Shown here piece by piece: positions 7,608 through 16,582 of a stretch of 64,000 nucleotides of DNA; position 1 is the stretch's first letter, and every line of letters begins with the position of its first letter. The DNA comes from Actinomadura rupiterrae (GTDB lineage: Bacteria > Actinomycetota > Actinomycetes > Streptosporangiales > Streptosporangiaceae). Below the pieces are notes generated by a model, which searched no databases, was not told the origin of the DNA, and was given only the letters and a program-made list of their open reading frames with translations. A program made the position numbers and the translations under genes. Where the stretch lies: positions 310,001 to 374,000 of the forward strand of contig NZ_JAMZEA010000004.1 of assembly GCF_024172125.1 (NCBI RefSeq). Direction: 5' to 3'.

Positions 7608-8396
7608 TTGACCGTGATCGCCCATGTGAGTGACGTCCATGTCGATGGCACGCAGCGCAGCGCCGAGCGCACTCGGGCCGTGATGGCGTACCTGGACGGG
7701 CTGAACGCCGATCTGGACGCCGTATTGGTCACCGGGGACATCGCCGATCACGGACGCCCGGAGGAGTACGAACTGGCCCGCGAACTGCTGTTCGCCTCGC
7801 GGCATCCCGTCATGGTCTGCCCCGGCAACCACGACGAGCGCGCCGCGTTCCGGGAGTTCCTGTTGAGGGAGCCGCCCTCGAAGGAGCCGTCCCTCAAGGA
7901 TCTGTCCTCCAAGGAGCCGGTCAACCATGTGCGGGACGTCGGCGGCGCGGTGATCGCGCTCTGCGACTCCTCGATACCGGGCGCGGACGACGGGGTGCTG
8001 GAGGACGAGACGCTCGACTGGCTGTCGCAAGTGCTCAAGGAGACCCCGGAAACCGCGCCCGTCCTGGTCGGTTTCCATCATCCGCCGACGTTGCTGCACG
8101 AGCCGTTCATCGACGGCATCCGGCAGTTCCGCACCAAGCGGCTAGCCGAAATCGCCGACAGCCATAACAACGTGGTCGGCTTCCTGTGCGGACATGCGCA
8201 CACCGCCGCGGCTACGACGTTCGCCGGACGGCCCCTACTGGTCGCGCCTGGCGTGGTCTCCACGCTCCGACTGCCCTGGGAACAGCGCGCACACCCCGAG
8301 GATTACGTGCATCTCGACCAGCCGCCTGCGATCGCCTTTCACGTCCTGGACGACACGGGACGCATCACCACCCACTACCGGTCCGTGCTGGTCTGA
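7608..8396 (+). CDS. Metallophosphoesterase (CpdA/calcineurin-like)
   Basis: A 262-residue cytoplasmic phosphodiesterase of the calcineurin-like superfamily. All five metal-binding blocks are visible in order: HVSDVHVDG, VLVTGDIADHG, CPGNHDE, GFHHPP and LCGHAHTAA. This arrangement is that of the CpdA group, which includes 3',5'-cyclic AMP and other phosphodiesterases; the substrate cannot be fixed from sequence. Start: TTG at 7608, seven bases after GGAGGGAG; GTG at 7614 is an alternative. A Ser/Lys/Pro-rich insertion (PSKEPSLKDLSSKEP) follows the GNHDE block. It is the first gene of a probable two-gene transcript with the HAD phosphatase 18 bases downstream. Confidence 0.88.
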   Translation: MTVIAHVSDVHVDGTQRSAERTRAVMAYLDGLNADLDAVLVTGDIADHGRPEEYELARELLFASRHPVMVCPGNHDERAAFREFLLREPPSKEPSLKDLSSKEPVNHVRDVGGAVIALCDSSIPGADDGVLEDETLDWLSQVLKETPETAPVLVGFHHPPTLLHEPFIDGIRQFRTKRLAEIADSHNNVVGFLCGHAHTAAATTFAGRPLLVAPGVVSTLRLPWEQRAHPEDYVHLDQPPAIAFHVLDDTGRITTHYRSVLV

Positions 8397-8414
8397 ACGA
8401 CGCCTGGAGAACGC

Positions 8415-9068
8415 ATGTCGCGCAAGCTGGTGATCTTCGATAACGACGGGGTGCTCGTTGACAGCGAGCGGATTTCGCACAGGGTGCTGGCCGGGTATCT
8501 GACCGAGCTGGGCTATCCGATGACGGTCGAGGAGTCCGTCCATCACTTCCTCGGGACGGCCGCCCGCAACGTCCATGAGGTGATCGCGGACAAGTACGGC
8601 GGTGGCACTTTGCCCGACGGGTTCGTAGCCCTCTGGCATGAGCGGGTCTTTGAGGCTTTCCAGCGGGAACTTGAAGCCACCGAGGGAGCCGCCAAGCTGC
8701 TGGCCGAGCTGAACGACAGAGGTATCCCCTACTGCTTGGCCTCGTCGTCCGATCGGTCCTGGATTGATCTGACGCTTGAGCGGACGGGGCTGCGTGGCCA
8801 TCTTCGTCCGGAGCAGGTGTTCAGTGCGCAGGACGTCGGCGGCGTCGGCAAGCCAGCGCCTGACTTGTTCCTGCATGCCGCGAAGGCGTTCGGCGTGCAG
8901 CCCAGCGAGTGCCTGGTCGTTGAGGACAGTCCTAACGGGGTGCGCGCGGCCTGTGCGGCGGGGATGGACGTGCTCGGGTTCACCGCGCTGACCCCCGCCG
9001 ATCGGCTCCGCGACGCCGGGGCGACGCGTCTGATCGGCAGCCTTTCCGAGGTCCTGGACCACCGGTGA
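8415..9068 (+). CDS. HAD-superfamily hydrolase, beta-phosphoglucomutase-like
   Basis: A 217-residue HAD subfamily IA phosphatase or phosphomutase. Motif I is FDNDGVLVDSE with the nucleophile Asp9 and general acid Asp11. The cap domain follows (about residues 18-85). Motif II Ser is in CLASSSDRSW, motif III Lys in GKPAPDLFL and motif IV is VVEDSPNGVRAA. This is the pattern of small sugar-phosphate phosphatases and phosphoglucomutase-like enzymes that act on low-molecular-weight phosphate esters in the cytoplasm. Start ATG with TGGAGA upstream. It sits 18 bases after the phosphodiesterase gene, suggesting co-transcription, perhaps for sequential hydrolysis of a phosphodiester metabolite, which is speculative. 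Confidence 0.88.
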   Translation: MSRKLVIFDNDGVLVDSERISHRVLAGYLTELGYPMTVEESVHHFLGTAARNVHEVIADKYGGGTLPDGFVALWHERVFEAFQRELEATEGAAKLLAELNDRGIPYCLASSSDRSWIDLTLERTGLRGHLRPEQVFSAQDVGGVGKPAPDLFLHAAKAFGVQPSECLVVEDSPNGVRAACAAGMDVLGFTALTPADRLRDAGATRLIGSLSEVLDHR

Positions 9069-9381
9069 CCGGCGGCTCCGGCGCCCGGCAAGGACGGCTT
9101 ACAGGCTGACAACACCGAACTCTTGTGGGACGCCCGCCTCACCCGCCACCATGATCTCCGCCTTGGCCCATCGCCTGCCCCCGGCCGCCAGGACGGTTGC
9201 GAAAGCACCGTCCCGCGCTGCCGGCGTCCGTGCGCCGAGCGGACCGGCGAGCAGCGGAAGGACGGCTCGCTCGCGCATGAACGGCGCCCCGCCGAACCGG
9301 CGACGGTCCGAGGTTCCCTGGCGCTCCGGGGAGGAGTGCCCGAGCCGGCGATCCCGGCTCTACGGAAATGAAGGGGAAAGC
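9069..9381. other. Intergenic region, no gene seen
   Basis: About 310 bases upstream of the secreted CHAP protein. Open frames exist but they are shadows or extensions without ribosome sites. A long 5' leader is possible; I see no recognisable riboswitch. Confidence 0.4.
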
Positions 9382-10200
9382 ATGAACGTGCTCAGCAAGG
9401 CTCTGACGGCCGCCACGGCCGTGGCGGCACTCGGCGGGGGCATTCTCGCCACGGCGGGCCCGGCGTCCGCGGCCGCGCGCGACGGGAAGTGCGACAACGG
9501 CGAGTTCTGCCTGTACTTCAACAGCGGCGAGAAGGGTTCGCTGTCGGACTTCACCGGTTCGGTCAGCAACTACGGGGCCAAGCAGCCCGGCTGCTACGAC
9601 TTCAAGAGCGCCGGCGCGGGCAAGGGCAAGTGCGTCAAGAACTCCGCCGCCTCGGCGTGGAACCGCAGCAAGAAGACGGTCCGCATCTACTTCAACAGCA
9701 ACTACGGCGGCCGTTACCAGGACTTCAAGCCGGGCGCGAAGGGCAACCTGAACGCCGGTCTGAAGAACCAGAACGCCTCGCACCTGTTCCTCGGCTCGGG
9801 CGGTGGCGGCGGCGCGCAGACGCCGCGCAACGACTACGACCACAACGCGCGCGGCTTCGCGCAGAACAACTGCACGGCGTTCGCGGCCTGGCGCATCGCG
9901 AGCCGCCTCGGCGTCCGCAACTTCAACAACCACTGGAAGACGACCTGGGGCAACGCCGGCATGTGGGACAACGCCGCGCGCCGCGTCGGCGTCAGGGTCG
10001 ACCGGACGCCGAAGGTCGGCGCGATCGCCGTCAACGACGTCCACAAGGTCGGGCACGTCGCGTACGTCAACAAGGTCTACGCGGACGGCTCGTTCGACGT
10101 CGAAGAGTACAACTGGAACTACCCGCTCCACTACGGCACGCGTCACCACCTGCGCGTGAGCAACGCGCAGAACTCGTTCCAGTGGATGCTGCACTTCTGA
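9382..10200 (+). CDS. Secreted peptidase-inhibitor I36-like + CHAP domain protein
   Basis: A 272-residue exported protein. Residues 1-31 are a Sec signal peptide ending in PASAAA. Residues about 35-135 resemble the I36 (SMPI-type, beta/gamma-crystallin) domain: paired CDNGEFCLYFNS and VRIYFNSNYGGRYQDF strands with four Cys. A Gly-rich linker is followed by a CHAP domain (about 155-272) with catalytic Cys in QNNCTAFAAW (about 164) and His in VGHVAYV (about 225). CHAP domains are cysteine amidases or endopeptidases, usually of peptidoglycan cross-links; the crystallin-like part may bind or inhibit. ATG preceded by AAGGGGAAAG. It is monocistronic, ending at a strong hairpin. A role in wall turnover is likely. 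Confidence 0.87.
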   Translation: MNVLSKALTAATAVAALGGGILATAGPASAAARDGKCDNGEFCLYFNSGEKGSLSDFTGSVSNYGAKQPGCYDFKSAGAGKGKCVKNSAASAWNRSKKTVRIYFNSNYGGRYQDFKPGAKGNLNAGLKNQNASHLFLGSGGGGGAQTPRNDYDHNARGFAQNNCTAFAAWRIASRLGVRNFNNHWKTTWGNAGMWDNAARRVGVRVDRTPKVGAIAVNDVHKVGHVAYVNKVYADGSFDVEEYNWNYPLHYGTRHHLRVSNAQNSFQWMLHF

Positions 10201-10235
10201 GCACGTCCTGACTCCGGCAAGCAGGTTCTGACGCC

Positions 10236-10267
10236 ACTCCGCAGCCCCCGCACCGCGGCTGCGGAGT
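10236..10267. terminator. Bidirectional terminator hairpin
   Basis: An 11-bp perfect stem (10236-10246 with 10257-10267) and 10-base loop lie between the convergent CHAP and AraC genes. There is no U-tract, as is usual in actinomycetes. Confidence 0.7.
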
Positions 10268-10273
10268 GCGTGG

Positions 10274-11266
10274 TCAGCCGCGTTCCCTGCGGTACTCGAC
10301 AGGGGTGAGGCCGTAGGCGGCGCGGAACGTCCGGCTGAACGCCGCGGCGCTGGTGAAGCCCCAGCGCGCGGCGATGGCCTGGACGGGACGGTGCCGGAGT
10401 TCCGGGGCGGCGAGGTCGGCGCGGCAGCGTTCGAGGCGGCGCCGCCGGATGGACGCCGCGACTCCTTCGGGCTCGTCCTCGAACAGGGTGTAGAGCGTCC
10501 GCAGCGAGATGTGGTGCCGCTCGGCGATCAGCCGCGGCGTCAGCTCGGGGTCGCCGAGGTTCTGGTCGATGAACGTGTTGATTCGGCGAAGGAGCGCGTG
10601 GGCGCGGACCTCGGCCGGGGTTTCCCGCTCGTTCCCGAGCTGCTGCGAGAGGCTCGCGGCGGCGAGTTCCACCGCCATGTTCCCCAGCGCGGCCAGGCTG
10701 GACGGGGGCGTGTCGGGGCCGTGCGCGGCGAGCGAGAGCAGGAAGTCCGACAGGACGGCCGTCAAGCCCTGGTCCGCGCGGACGCGCCGGGCGAGAAGCC
10801 GGTCGAGCTGCTGGGACGGCAGCGGCATCACGGCCTTGGGAATCTGCAGGACGACGACCTCGACGTTGCGTCCGTCCAGTCCCGAGCCGGATTCGTAGGG
10901 ACGGGACGTATCCCACACCGCAAGGTCCCGGGCCTGGAGGGCGGCCTCCGAGCCATCCTGGGCGAACCACGCGGTTCCCTTGAGGACCAGGCCCATCTGG
11001 TACTGCTCCGGGTCTCCCGCGCGGATCAGGCGGGGCGTCCGGCGCGAGCGCAGCGGCGAGTAGGTGAACCTCGACACCTGCGTGGACCCGAGGTCCAGCA
11101 GGGCGCCTTCGGCATGGAACCGGTCGGAGTCCAGGGGACGGAACTCCGACGGCATCAACGCGCGGGACACGGTTTCGGTGAACCAGTCGACCCTGTCCGC
11201 CGCCGAGTCGGTCGCGGCGGGGCCGCCGTGCCGTCCCTTCGGCGCCTCATCTGCCGAGTTGCGCAC
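10274..11266 (-). CDS. AraC-family transcriptional regulator
   Basis: A regulator of about 330 residues. The N-terminal part (about 20-190) is the cupin-like AraC_binding_2 sensor seen in AraC regulators of the FeaR/NitR/ArgR-type (PEQYQMGLVLKGTAWFAQDG, then ARDLAVWDTSRPY). The C-terminal 100 residues hold two helix-turn-helix units, LTPRLIAERHHISLRTLYTLF and VQAIAARWGFTSAAAFSRTFRAAYG, the second carrying the AraC signature and ending PVEYRRERG. The start is uncertain: a GTG at 11266 is used because residues further upstream are unlike the family. The ligand and targets are not shown; it is convergent with the CHAP gene and divergent from the lectin gene. Confidence 0.85.
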   Translation of the reverse strand: MRNSADEAPKGRHGGPAATDSAADRVDWFTETVSRALMPSEFRPLDSDRFHAEGALLDLGSTQVSRFTYSPLRSRRTPRLIRAGDPEQYQMGLVLKGTAWFAQDGSEAALQARDLAVWDTSRPYESGSGLDGRNVEVVVLQIPKAVMPLPSQQLDRLLARRVRADQGLTAVLSDFLLSLAAHGPDTPPSSLAALGNMAVELAAASLSQQLGNERETPAEVRAHALLRRINTFIDQNLGDPELTPRLIAERHHISLRTLYTLFEDEPEGVAASIRRRRLERCRADLAAPELRHRPVQAIAARWGFTSAAAFSRTFRAAYGLTPVEYRRERG

Positions 11267-11480
11267 GTGCTGAACGGTACAAGACCGCGCCGACACCCTT
11301 CCTCCGAACGTCCACGCGCGTTCTCCGGACGTCGGCGCACGCAATGCACAGCAAACCCGCATCCCGCGCAAACCCCACCCGGCCCCTCCTCTCTAGGCTC
11401 CTACGTCGTCCGTCTCGCCTGCGGCGACATGAGCTCGCCACCGGCGATGTGAGAGGCAGAAGGGTTCCGAGGTTCACCAT

Positions 11481-12254
11481 ATGAAGATCAAGCTGACCGC
11501 GCTCGCCGCGGCCGCGCTGGCGGCCACCGCCGCCACCGCCGCCACCGTCCCGGCGTTCGCCGCCGCCCCGGCGCAGCCGCGCACCGAGGCCGCCGCCGCG
11601 CGCTCGGTGCTGAAGTCCGGCCAGACCCTCAAGGCCGGCCAGTCGCTGCGTTCGGCCAACGGCCGCTACAAGCTGGTCATGCAGTCCGACGGCAACCTGG
11701 TCGTCTACCGGGGGTCCAGCTCGATCTGGAGCTCGCACACCTGGGTCAAGGGCTCGTCCGCGACGATGCGCACCGACGGCGACCTGGTCGTCGGCAAGGG
11801 GAGCCACCGGTACTTCAGCAGCCACACCGCCGGGCACAAGGGCGCGTACCTGTACCTGCAGAACGACGGCAACGCCGTGGTCTACAAGTCGCGGACGGCC
11901 CTGTGGTCGAGCTACCAGTGGATCAGCACGCTGTCCAACGGCGTGACGCTGTACCCGTACCAGAAGGTCGTCTCGCAGAACCGCCTGTGGCAGCTGCGGC
12001 AGGAGCCGAGCGGCGACCTGGCGCTGTACTACAACGGCAAGCTCCGCTGGCACACCGGCACGGCCGGCCACAAGAACGCCGCGACGACGATGCAGACGGA
12101 CGGGAACCTGGTCGTCCGCGCGGGCGGCAAGGCGATCTGGTCCACCCACACGTGGCACAAGAACACCTGGCTCGCCGTCCAGAACGACGGCAACATCGTC
12201 GTCTACACCGGCCACATGCAGGCCCTCTGGGACCGCTACCACGGCCACCACTAA
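11481..12254 (+). CDS. Secreted bulb-type (B-lectin) domain protein
   Basis: A 257-residue exported protein with a Sec signal peptide (Ala-rich, ending around AFAAA, residue 28). The mature part contains repeated mannose-binding bulb-lectin blades: MQSDGNLVVYRG, MRTDGDLVVGKG, LQNDGNAVVYKS, MQTDGNLVVRAG and VQNDGNIVVYTG, each followed by an IWSS/LWSS-type turn. The QxDxNxVxY motif is the monocot mannose-lectin signature. About two B-lectin domains fit. Its likely role is extracellular carbohydrate binding. It starts at ATG 20 bases downstream of GAGAGGCAGAAGG and ends at a strong terminator; no enzyme domain is fused. Confidence 0.9.
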   Translation: MKIKLTALAAAALAATAATAATVPAFAAAPAQPRTEAAAARSVLKSGQTLKAGQSLRSANGRYKLVMQSDGNLVVYRGSSSIWSSHTWVKGSSATMRTDGDLVVGKGSHRYFSSHTAGHKGAYLYLQNDGNAVVYKSRTALWSSYQWISTLSNGVTLYPYQKVVSQNRLWQLRQEPSGDLALYYNGKLRWHTGTAGHKNAATTMQTDGNLVVRAGGKAIWSTHTWHKNTWLAVQNDGNIVVYTGHMQALWDRYHGHH

Positions 12255-12330
12255 CCCGATCCCCCTGTAGCGGCACCGAGGCGCCCGGTCGCCACTGAAC
12301 GGCAGGCGGCCCGGTCGCCACTGAACGGCG

Positions 12331-12364
12331 GGCCGCCCGCCCGCTGAGCAGTGGGCGGGCGGCC
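12331..12364. terminator. Bidirectional terminator hairpin
   Basis: A 12-bp GC stem (12331-12342 with 12353-12364, 10-base loop) sits between the convergent lectin and permease genes. Just before it an 18-base sequence containing CGGTCGCCACTGAACGGC is repeated twice (12287-12330). Confidence 0.75.
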
Positions 12365-12369
12365 TGGGG

Positions 12370-14859
12370 TTACTCGCGGAGGGCTATGCCTTCGATGGGC
12401 GGGGTGCGCAGGGCGCCTCGGCCGGGGAGGGCGGTGGCGGCCCAGGCCAGGCCCGCGGCGGCCAGGACGATCAGGACGTAGCCGACCGGCTGGATGTGCG
12501 GGAGCGGCGTCCCGGCGACGCCGACGCTGAACGCGGTCAGCGTGACCAGTGCGATCAGCGAGCCGAGGGCGACCGCGATCACCGTCACCGCCAGCGTCTC
12601 CCAGCGCAGCATCGCGCGGACCTGCCGCCGTTCGGTGCCGACGAGGCGGAGCAGCGCCAGCTCGCGGCGGCGTCCGCTGGTCGCCATGGCGAGGGTGTTC
12701 ACCACGGCGATCGCGGTGAACGCGACGACGAGCGCCATGATGACGAGGTTGACGATCGAGCCGCCGCCGTCCGGGCCGGACGAGTGCGGAGATGCCGGGG
12801 AGCCGGCGGTCAGGCCGGGGAAGGCGCGCAGCGCGGCGTCCACGTCGGCCTGGGAGCCGCCGCTGACCACGACCTCGGCCGCGCGCGGGTCGTCGACATG
12901 CGCGGCGACCTGGTCGTGCGGGAGCAGGACGTCGCCGAAGCCGAGCCCGCGGTCGTAGAGGGCGACGACGCGGACCTTCGCCTCCGTGCCGTCCCCGAGG
13001 CGGAGGTCGAGGGTGCCGCCGAGCTTGGCGTCCATGAGCCCTGCGGCGTCGCGGCTCACGCCGGCCGTGCCCGGGGCGAGCGCGGAGAGGGAGCCGCCGT
13101 GCACGTCCGGGTCGAGCGTGCGCGTCACCTGCTCGGGGGTGACGCCGGAGGCGCGGTAGCGGTCGCGGCCGAGGTAGACGGTGCTGTGGACGACCTCGGT
13201 AGCCGCCCGCACGCCGGGCGTGCGGCGGAGCGCGGCGGTCGCGTCGGCGGGCACGCCCAGCGGGCCGGTGACCACGTGGTCGCCGACCGTCCCGCTGCGC
13301 GCCTGGTCGTGCGCGGCGCCGGACAGCGTGGAGTACACGAACACGACCGTGCAGGTGATCGCGACGGCGAGGCTGAGCGGCGCGATCACGGCGGCGAGCC
13401 GCCGGTGGTCAGCGCGGTTGCTCTCGGCGGCGAGGTAGCCGCCGACGCCGGACCAGCGGGCGGTGAGCCGGGTGAGGACGACCGTCCCGCGGGCGAGCGG
13501 CGCGCCGAACACCGCGACCGCGGCGGCCGCGACGACCACGCCGCCGAACGCGATCGGCAGGTCGGCCTTCTGGTTGTGCAGCAGCCCGAGGACGACCAGC
13601 ACCCCCGCGAACGCGACCAGGCAGACCGCGCCGACGACCCGGGCCCACGAAGCCGTCCCCCGGGACGGGCGGACCGCCTCGCCGAGCGCCTCCACCGGAC
13701 GGACGCGGTTGACGTGCCACGCGGTCGTTTGCGCCGCCGCCCACGCCGCGCCCATCGTGACCGCCACCGCGACGAAGGCGGGGAACGGGCCGAGCGAGAG
13801 CGGCAGCGTCGCGGGCATCGCCCCGGCCGCGACGAAGATCCGCCGCATCAGCGCGACCAGCCCGAACCCGCTGAGCGCGCCGAGCGTGGCGGCGACCGCG
13901 GACAGCAGCAGCACCTCGCGGCTCAGCAGCCGGCGGATCTGCTTCGGCGACGCGGCGACCGCGCGCAGCAGCGCGAACTCGCGGAGCCGCTGCTGGATCG
14001 ACAGCGTGAACGTCCCGGCGACGACCAGCACGGCGATGCCGAGCGAGACGCCGCCGACCGTCGCGCCCATGCTGATCAGCATCACGCGGTAGCCGGACGC
14101 GGCCGGGAACTCCGACTCGCCGCGCGCGTCCCCGGTGCGGATCGTGTAGGGGACGCCGTGCAGCGCGTCCCGCACCGACTGGAGTGCCGACACGGGGCTG
14201 ACGCCGATCGCCGCGACCTGGCCCGGATGCCCGGCGAGCCGCCGCGCCTCGGGACCGGAGAAGTACAGCAGCGCCTGGCCGCGCAGGCCGCGGTCGGTCA
14301 CGCCGCTCACGGTGTACCGGGCCGGCGCCCCGACCGACTGGACGAGGACCTTGTCATCCGGGCGGACGCCGGCGTGCGAGGCCGTCGACGCGTCCAGGAC
14401 GATCTCGTCCGGCGCGGTGGGCGCGCGGCCGGAGGCGATCCGCATCGGGGTGAGCGCGGCCGAGTCCCAGCCGTACCCGAGCGAGGGGGTCGAGGCGAGC
14501 GGGCGTCCCGACGCCGACACGAGATCGGCGGGGAAGCTCACCTCGGGCGCGACCTGCTTGACGCCCGGCGCGGCGGCGGCCTTCGCGACCGCGCTCTCCG
14601 GCAGCCAGGCCCGCTGGTCGATCGCGCGCGACCGGTGCCGCGCGTGCCCCTTGTGGTACTGGACGGCATGGACGCTCTGGTCCCCCGTCACGACGATCGG
14701 CGCGCCCGCGTACCGCTGCGGACGGGGCGTGCTCGCCACCCCCGTCTGGAGCAGCACGCCGCACGCCGTGACCAGCGCGGCCGCCGCCCACAGCGCGATG
14801 AACGCGCCCGCGAACGCGGCCTTGCGGTGCCGCAGCGAGCTGAGCGCGAGCCGCATCAT
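12370..14859 (-). CDS. ABC exporter permease, FtsX/MacB type
   Basis: An 829-residue integral membrane protein with two FtsX-like domains. An N-terminal membrane segment (AFAGAFIALWAAAALVTACG) precedes an extracytoplasmic region of about 200 residues. Then come three membrane spans, a central block of spans, a second outer domain and three C-terminal spans (IVNLVIMALVVAFTAIAVVN near the end). The layout is that of the large actinobacterial MacB-like permeases that extrude peptides, lipids or antibiotics, with mechanical force transmitted across the membrane. Its ATG overlaps the stop codon of the ATPase gene (ATGA), so the two are coupled. The substrate is unknown. Confidence 0.9.
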   Translation of the reverse strand: MMRLALSSLRHRKAAFAGAFIALWAAAALVTACGVLLQTGVASTPRPQRYAGAPIVVTGDQSVHAVQYHKGHARHRSRAIDQRAWLPESAVAKAAAAPGVKQVAPEVSFPADLVSASGRPLASTPSLGYGWDSAALTPMRIASGRAPTAPDEIVLDASTASHAGVRPDDKVLVQSVGAPARYTVSGVTDRGLRGQALLYFSGPEARRLAGHPGQVAAIGVSPVSALQSVRDALHGVPYTIRTGDARGESEFPAASGYRVMLISMGATVGGVSLGIAVLVVAGTFTLSIQQRLREFALLRAVAASPKQIRRLLSREVLLLSAVAATLGALSGFGLVALMRRIFVAAGAMPATLPLSLGPFPAFVAVAVTMGAAWAAAQTTAWHVNRVRPVEALGEAVRPSRGTASWARVVGAVCLVAFAGVLVVLGLLHNQKADLPIAFGGVVVAAAAVAVFGAPLARGTVVLTRLTARWSGVGGYLAAESNRADHRRLAAVIAPLSLAVAITCTVVFVYSTLSGAAHDQARSGTVGDHVVTGPLGVPADATAALRRTPGVRAATEVVHSTVYLGRDRYRASGVTPEQVTRTLDPDVHGGSLSALAPGTAGVSRDAAGLMDAKLGGTLDLRLGDGTEAKVRVVALYDRGLGFGDVLLPHDQVAAHVDDPRAAEVVVSGGSQADVDAALRAFPGLTAGSPASPHSSGPDGGGSIVNLVIMALVVAFTAIAVVNTLAMATSGRRRELALLRLVGTERRQVRAMLRWETLAVTVIAVALGSLIALVTLTAFSVGVAGTPLPHIQPVGYVLIVLAAAGLAWAATALPGRGALRTPPIEGIALRE

Positions 14860-15689
14860 GACCGCTCCAGGCGGGTCATCCGGGCGGCGACGGCCGCCGC
14901 GTCGGGACGGTCCAGGGCGTCCACGATCAGGCCGTCCGCGAGGAACAGCACCGTGTCGGCGTAGGACGCGGCGACCGGGTCGTGCGTCACCATCACCACG
15001 GTCTGGCCGAGCGCGTCCACCGACCGGCGCAGCAGCGACAGCACCTCGCGGGCACTGCCGGTGTCCAGCGCGCCGGTCGGCTCGTCCGCGAACACCACCT
15101 CCGGGGCCGTGACCAGCGCCCGCGCGATCGCGACCCGCTGCTGCTGGCCGCCGGACAGCTCGGCGGGGCGGTGCCCGGCCCGGTCGGCGAGCCCGACCGA
15201 GGCGAGGGTGGTGCGCACCCGGGCCCGGTCCACGCGCGTCCCGGCGAGCCGCAGCGGCAGCCCGACGTTCTGCTCGGCGGTGAGGAACGGCACCAGGTTG
15301 AACGCCTGGAACACGAAGCCGAGCCGCTCGCGGCGCAGCACCGTCAGCTCCTCCTCGGTCCGCGCGGTCAGCTCGACCCCGCCGACCTGGACGCTGCCGG
15401 ACGTCGGCCGGTCGAGCCCCGCCGCGCACTGCAGCAGCGTGCTCTTGCCGGACCCGGAGGGACCCATGACGCAGGTCAGCCGGCCGCGCGGCAGCCCGAC
15501 GGTGATGCCGCGCAGGGCGGCCACCGCCCCGGGGCCGTCGCCGTACCGCCGCCAGACCTCGGTCAGCACGACGGCCGTGCCGTCGTCCTCCCCGGGTCCC
15601 GCCCCGGCAGGCGCACCGGCGTGCGTACCGGCCTGCGCACCGATTCCGAGAACCCGGGCGCGCCGGGTGGCGCCCATTAATCGCTGCAT
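14856..15689 (-). CDS. ABC exporter ATP-binding protein (MacB/LolD type)
   Basis: A 277-residue ATPase partner of the following permease. Walker A GPSGSGKST, Q-loop in FVFQAFNLVPFLT, signature LSGGQQQRVAIARAL, Walker B VVFADEPTGALD and switch His in VTHDP are all present, the pattern of the LolD/MacB/FtsE group. An N-terminal extension of about 45 residues, rich in Ala/Gly/Pro, precedes the fold. The start at 15689 is chosen because GGGAAAGGG lies nine bases upstream. The upstream neighbour on the opposite strand is an ArsR-like regulator, which probably controls this operon. Confidence 0.9.
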   Translation of the reverse strand: MQRLMGATRRARVLGIGAQAGTHAGAPAGAGPGEDDGTAVVLTEVWRRYGDGPGAVAALRGITVGLPRGRLTCVMGPSGSGKSTLLQCAAGLDRPTSGSVQVGGVELTARTEEELTVLRRERLGFVFQAFNLVPFLTAEQNVGLPLRLAGTRVDRARVRTTLASVGLADRAGHRPAELSGGQQQRVAIARALVTAPEVVFADEPTGALDTGSAREVLSLLRRSVDALGQTVVMVTHDPVAASYADTVLFLADGLIVDALDRPDAAAVAARMTRLERS

Positions 15690-15844
15690 GACACGACCCT
15701 TTCCCGGACCGCCGGACCGCCGTGCTCGTAGGGTGAAGCGACACATGTAAACTATTCCTAACACATGACATTCCGGCGATACAAGAGCACCTCCACTACC
15801 CTCATCGGAGCCGTCCTCACCCCATCAGCCCCAAGGGAAGCCAC

Positions 15845-16174
15845 ATGAGCAGCACCCCGCCGACGGGGGACGAACTGCTGGCCGCGCTCGCCGCCCTGGC
15901 CAACCCGCACCGGCTGCGGATCGTCGCCGCACTCGCCGGGAAGCGGAACTACGTCAGCCAGCTCGCCCGCGAGCTCCAGATGAGCCGGCCGCTGCTGCAC
16001 ATCCACGCGCAGCGCCTCGAAGAGGCGGGCATCATTCGCGCGACCCTGGAACTCTCCAAGGACGGCAAGGCCATGAAATACCTCGAACTCACCTCGTTCG
16101 AGATAGTCCTGTCGGCTGCGTCGATCGCCGCCGCGGTCCCCACTCTCGGCACCGACACCAAGGAGAAGAAATGA
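15845..16174 (+). CDS. ArsR-like winged-helix transcriptional regulator
   Basis: A 109-residue regulator consisting of a single winged-helix domain: ELLAALAALANPHRLRIVAAL, then YVSQLARELQMSRPLLHIHAQRLEEAGII as the recognition region. No metal-binding Cys motif is seen, so it is not a classic metal sensor. It lies divergent from the MacB-type exporter operon, 155 bases away. Its stop overlaps the start of a small membrane protein gene (ATGA), implying coupled expression. By position it probably represses or activates the exporter, perhaps with the membrane protein relaying an envelope signal. Confidence 0.85.
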   Translation: MSSTPPTGDELLAALAALANPHRLRIVAALAGKRNYVSQLARELQMSRPLLHIHAQRLEEAGIIRATLELSKDGKAMKYLELTSFEIVLSAASIAAAVPTLGTDTKEKK

Positions 16175-16434
16175 CGGCTGCGAGCGGCCACTGGAGCGAC
16201 TGGGGCCAGATCACCTTCGTCCTCGTCTTCCTGGCCCTGATGACCTTCCTGGTGATCGGCGTCCTGGCCGTCAGCGCCCGCATCGTCGCCGCCCGCGTCT
16301 CGGCGGCGCGCGAGCGGGATCTGAGGGACCTGGTCCAGCGCTCCCAGGAGCTGGAGACCAAGCTCCACGCCGAGCTGAGCGAGCTCCGCCAGCACGTCAC
16401 CCGTATGGAGCAGATCTTGCGCACCGTCGAGTGA
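16171..16434 (+). CDS. Small membrane protein with coiled-coil tail
   Basis: An 87-residue protein with one transmembrane helix (ITFVLVFLALMTFLVIGVLAV, about residues 14-34) and a cytoplasmic C-terminal coiled coil (RDLRDLVQRSQELETKL to the end) with clear heptad spacing. The size and layout recall PspB-like or sensor-partner proteins, but there is no specific family match that I recognise. The gene overlaps the ArsR-like regulator by four bases, so the two should be made together; sequestering or modulating that regulator at the membrane is a reasonable hypothesis. Confidence 0.75.
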   Translation: MTAASGHWSDWGQITFVLVFLALMTFLVIGVLAVSARIVAARVSAARERDLRDLVQRSQELETKLHAELSELRQHVTRMEQILRTVE

Positions 16435-16530
16435 CCCGTCCGGCCGCCGGACCCGGCGCGTCCAAGCCGGGGAAGCTCGCTTACGCGCTCGCCTACAGGA
16501 AGGCGTATGGCTTGAGCTGACGACATGAGG

Positions 16531-16569
16531 CGGCGTCCGGACCGCGCGGTGAGCCCGCTCCGGACGCCG
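16531..16569. terminator. Bidirectional terminator hairpin
   Basis: An 11-bp stem (CGGCGTCCGGA at 16531-16541 with its complement at 16559-16569) lies between the convergent membrane-protein and glycosidase genes. Confidence 0.65.
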
Positions 16570-16582
16570 CCGCGGTTCCGTT

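Noticed and set aside
12496..14964. 822-codon open frame on the plus strand
   Set aside because: It is the shadow of the minus-strand permease: Arg/Ala/Gly/Pro-rich, without any domain, and GC-rich codons keep the opposite frames free of stops.
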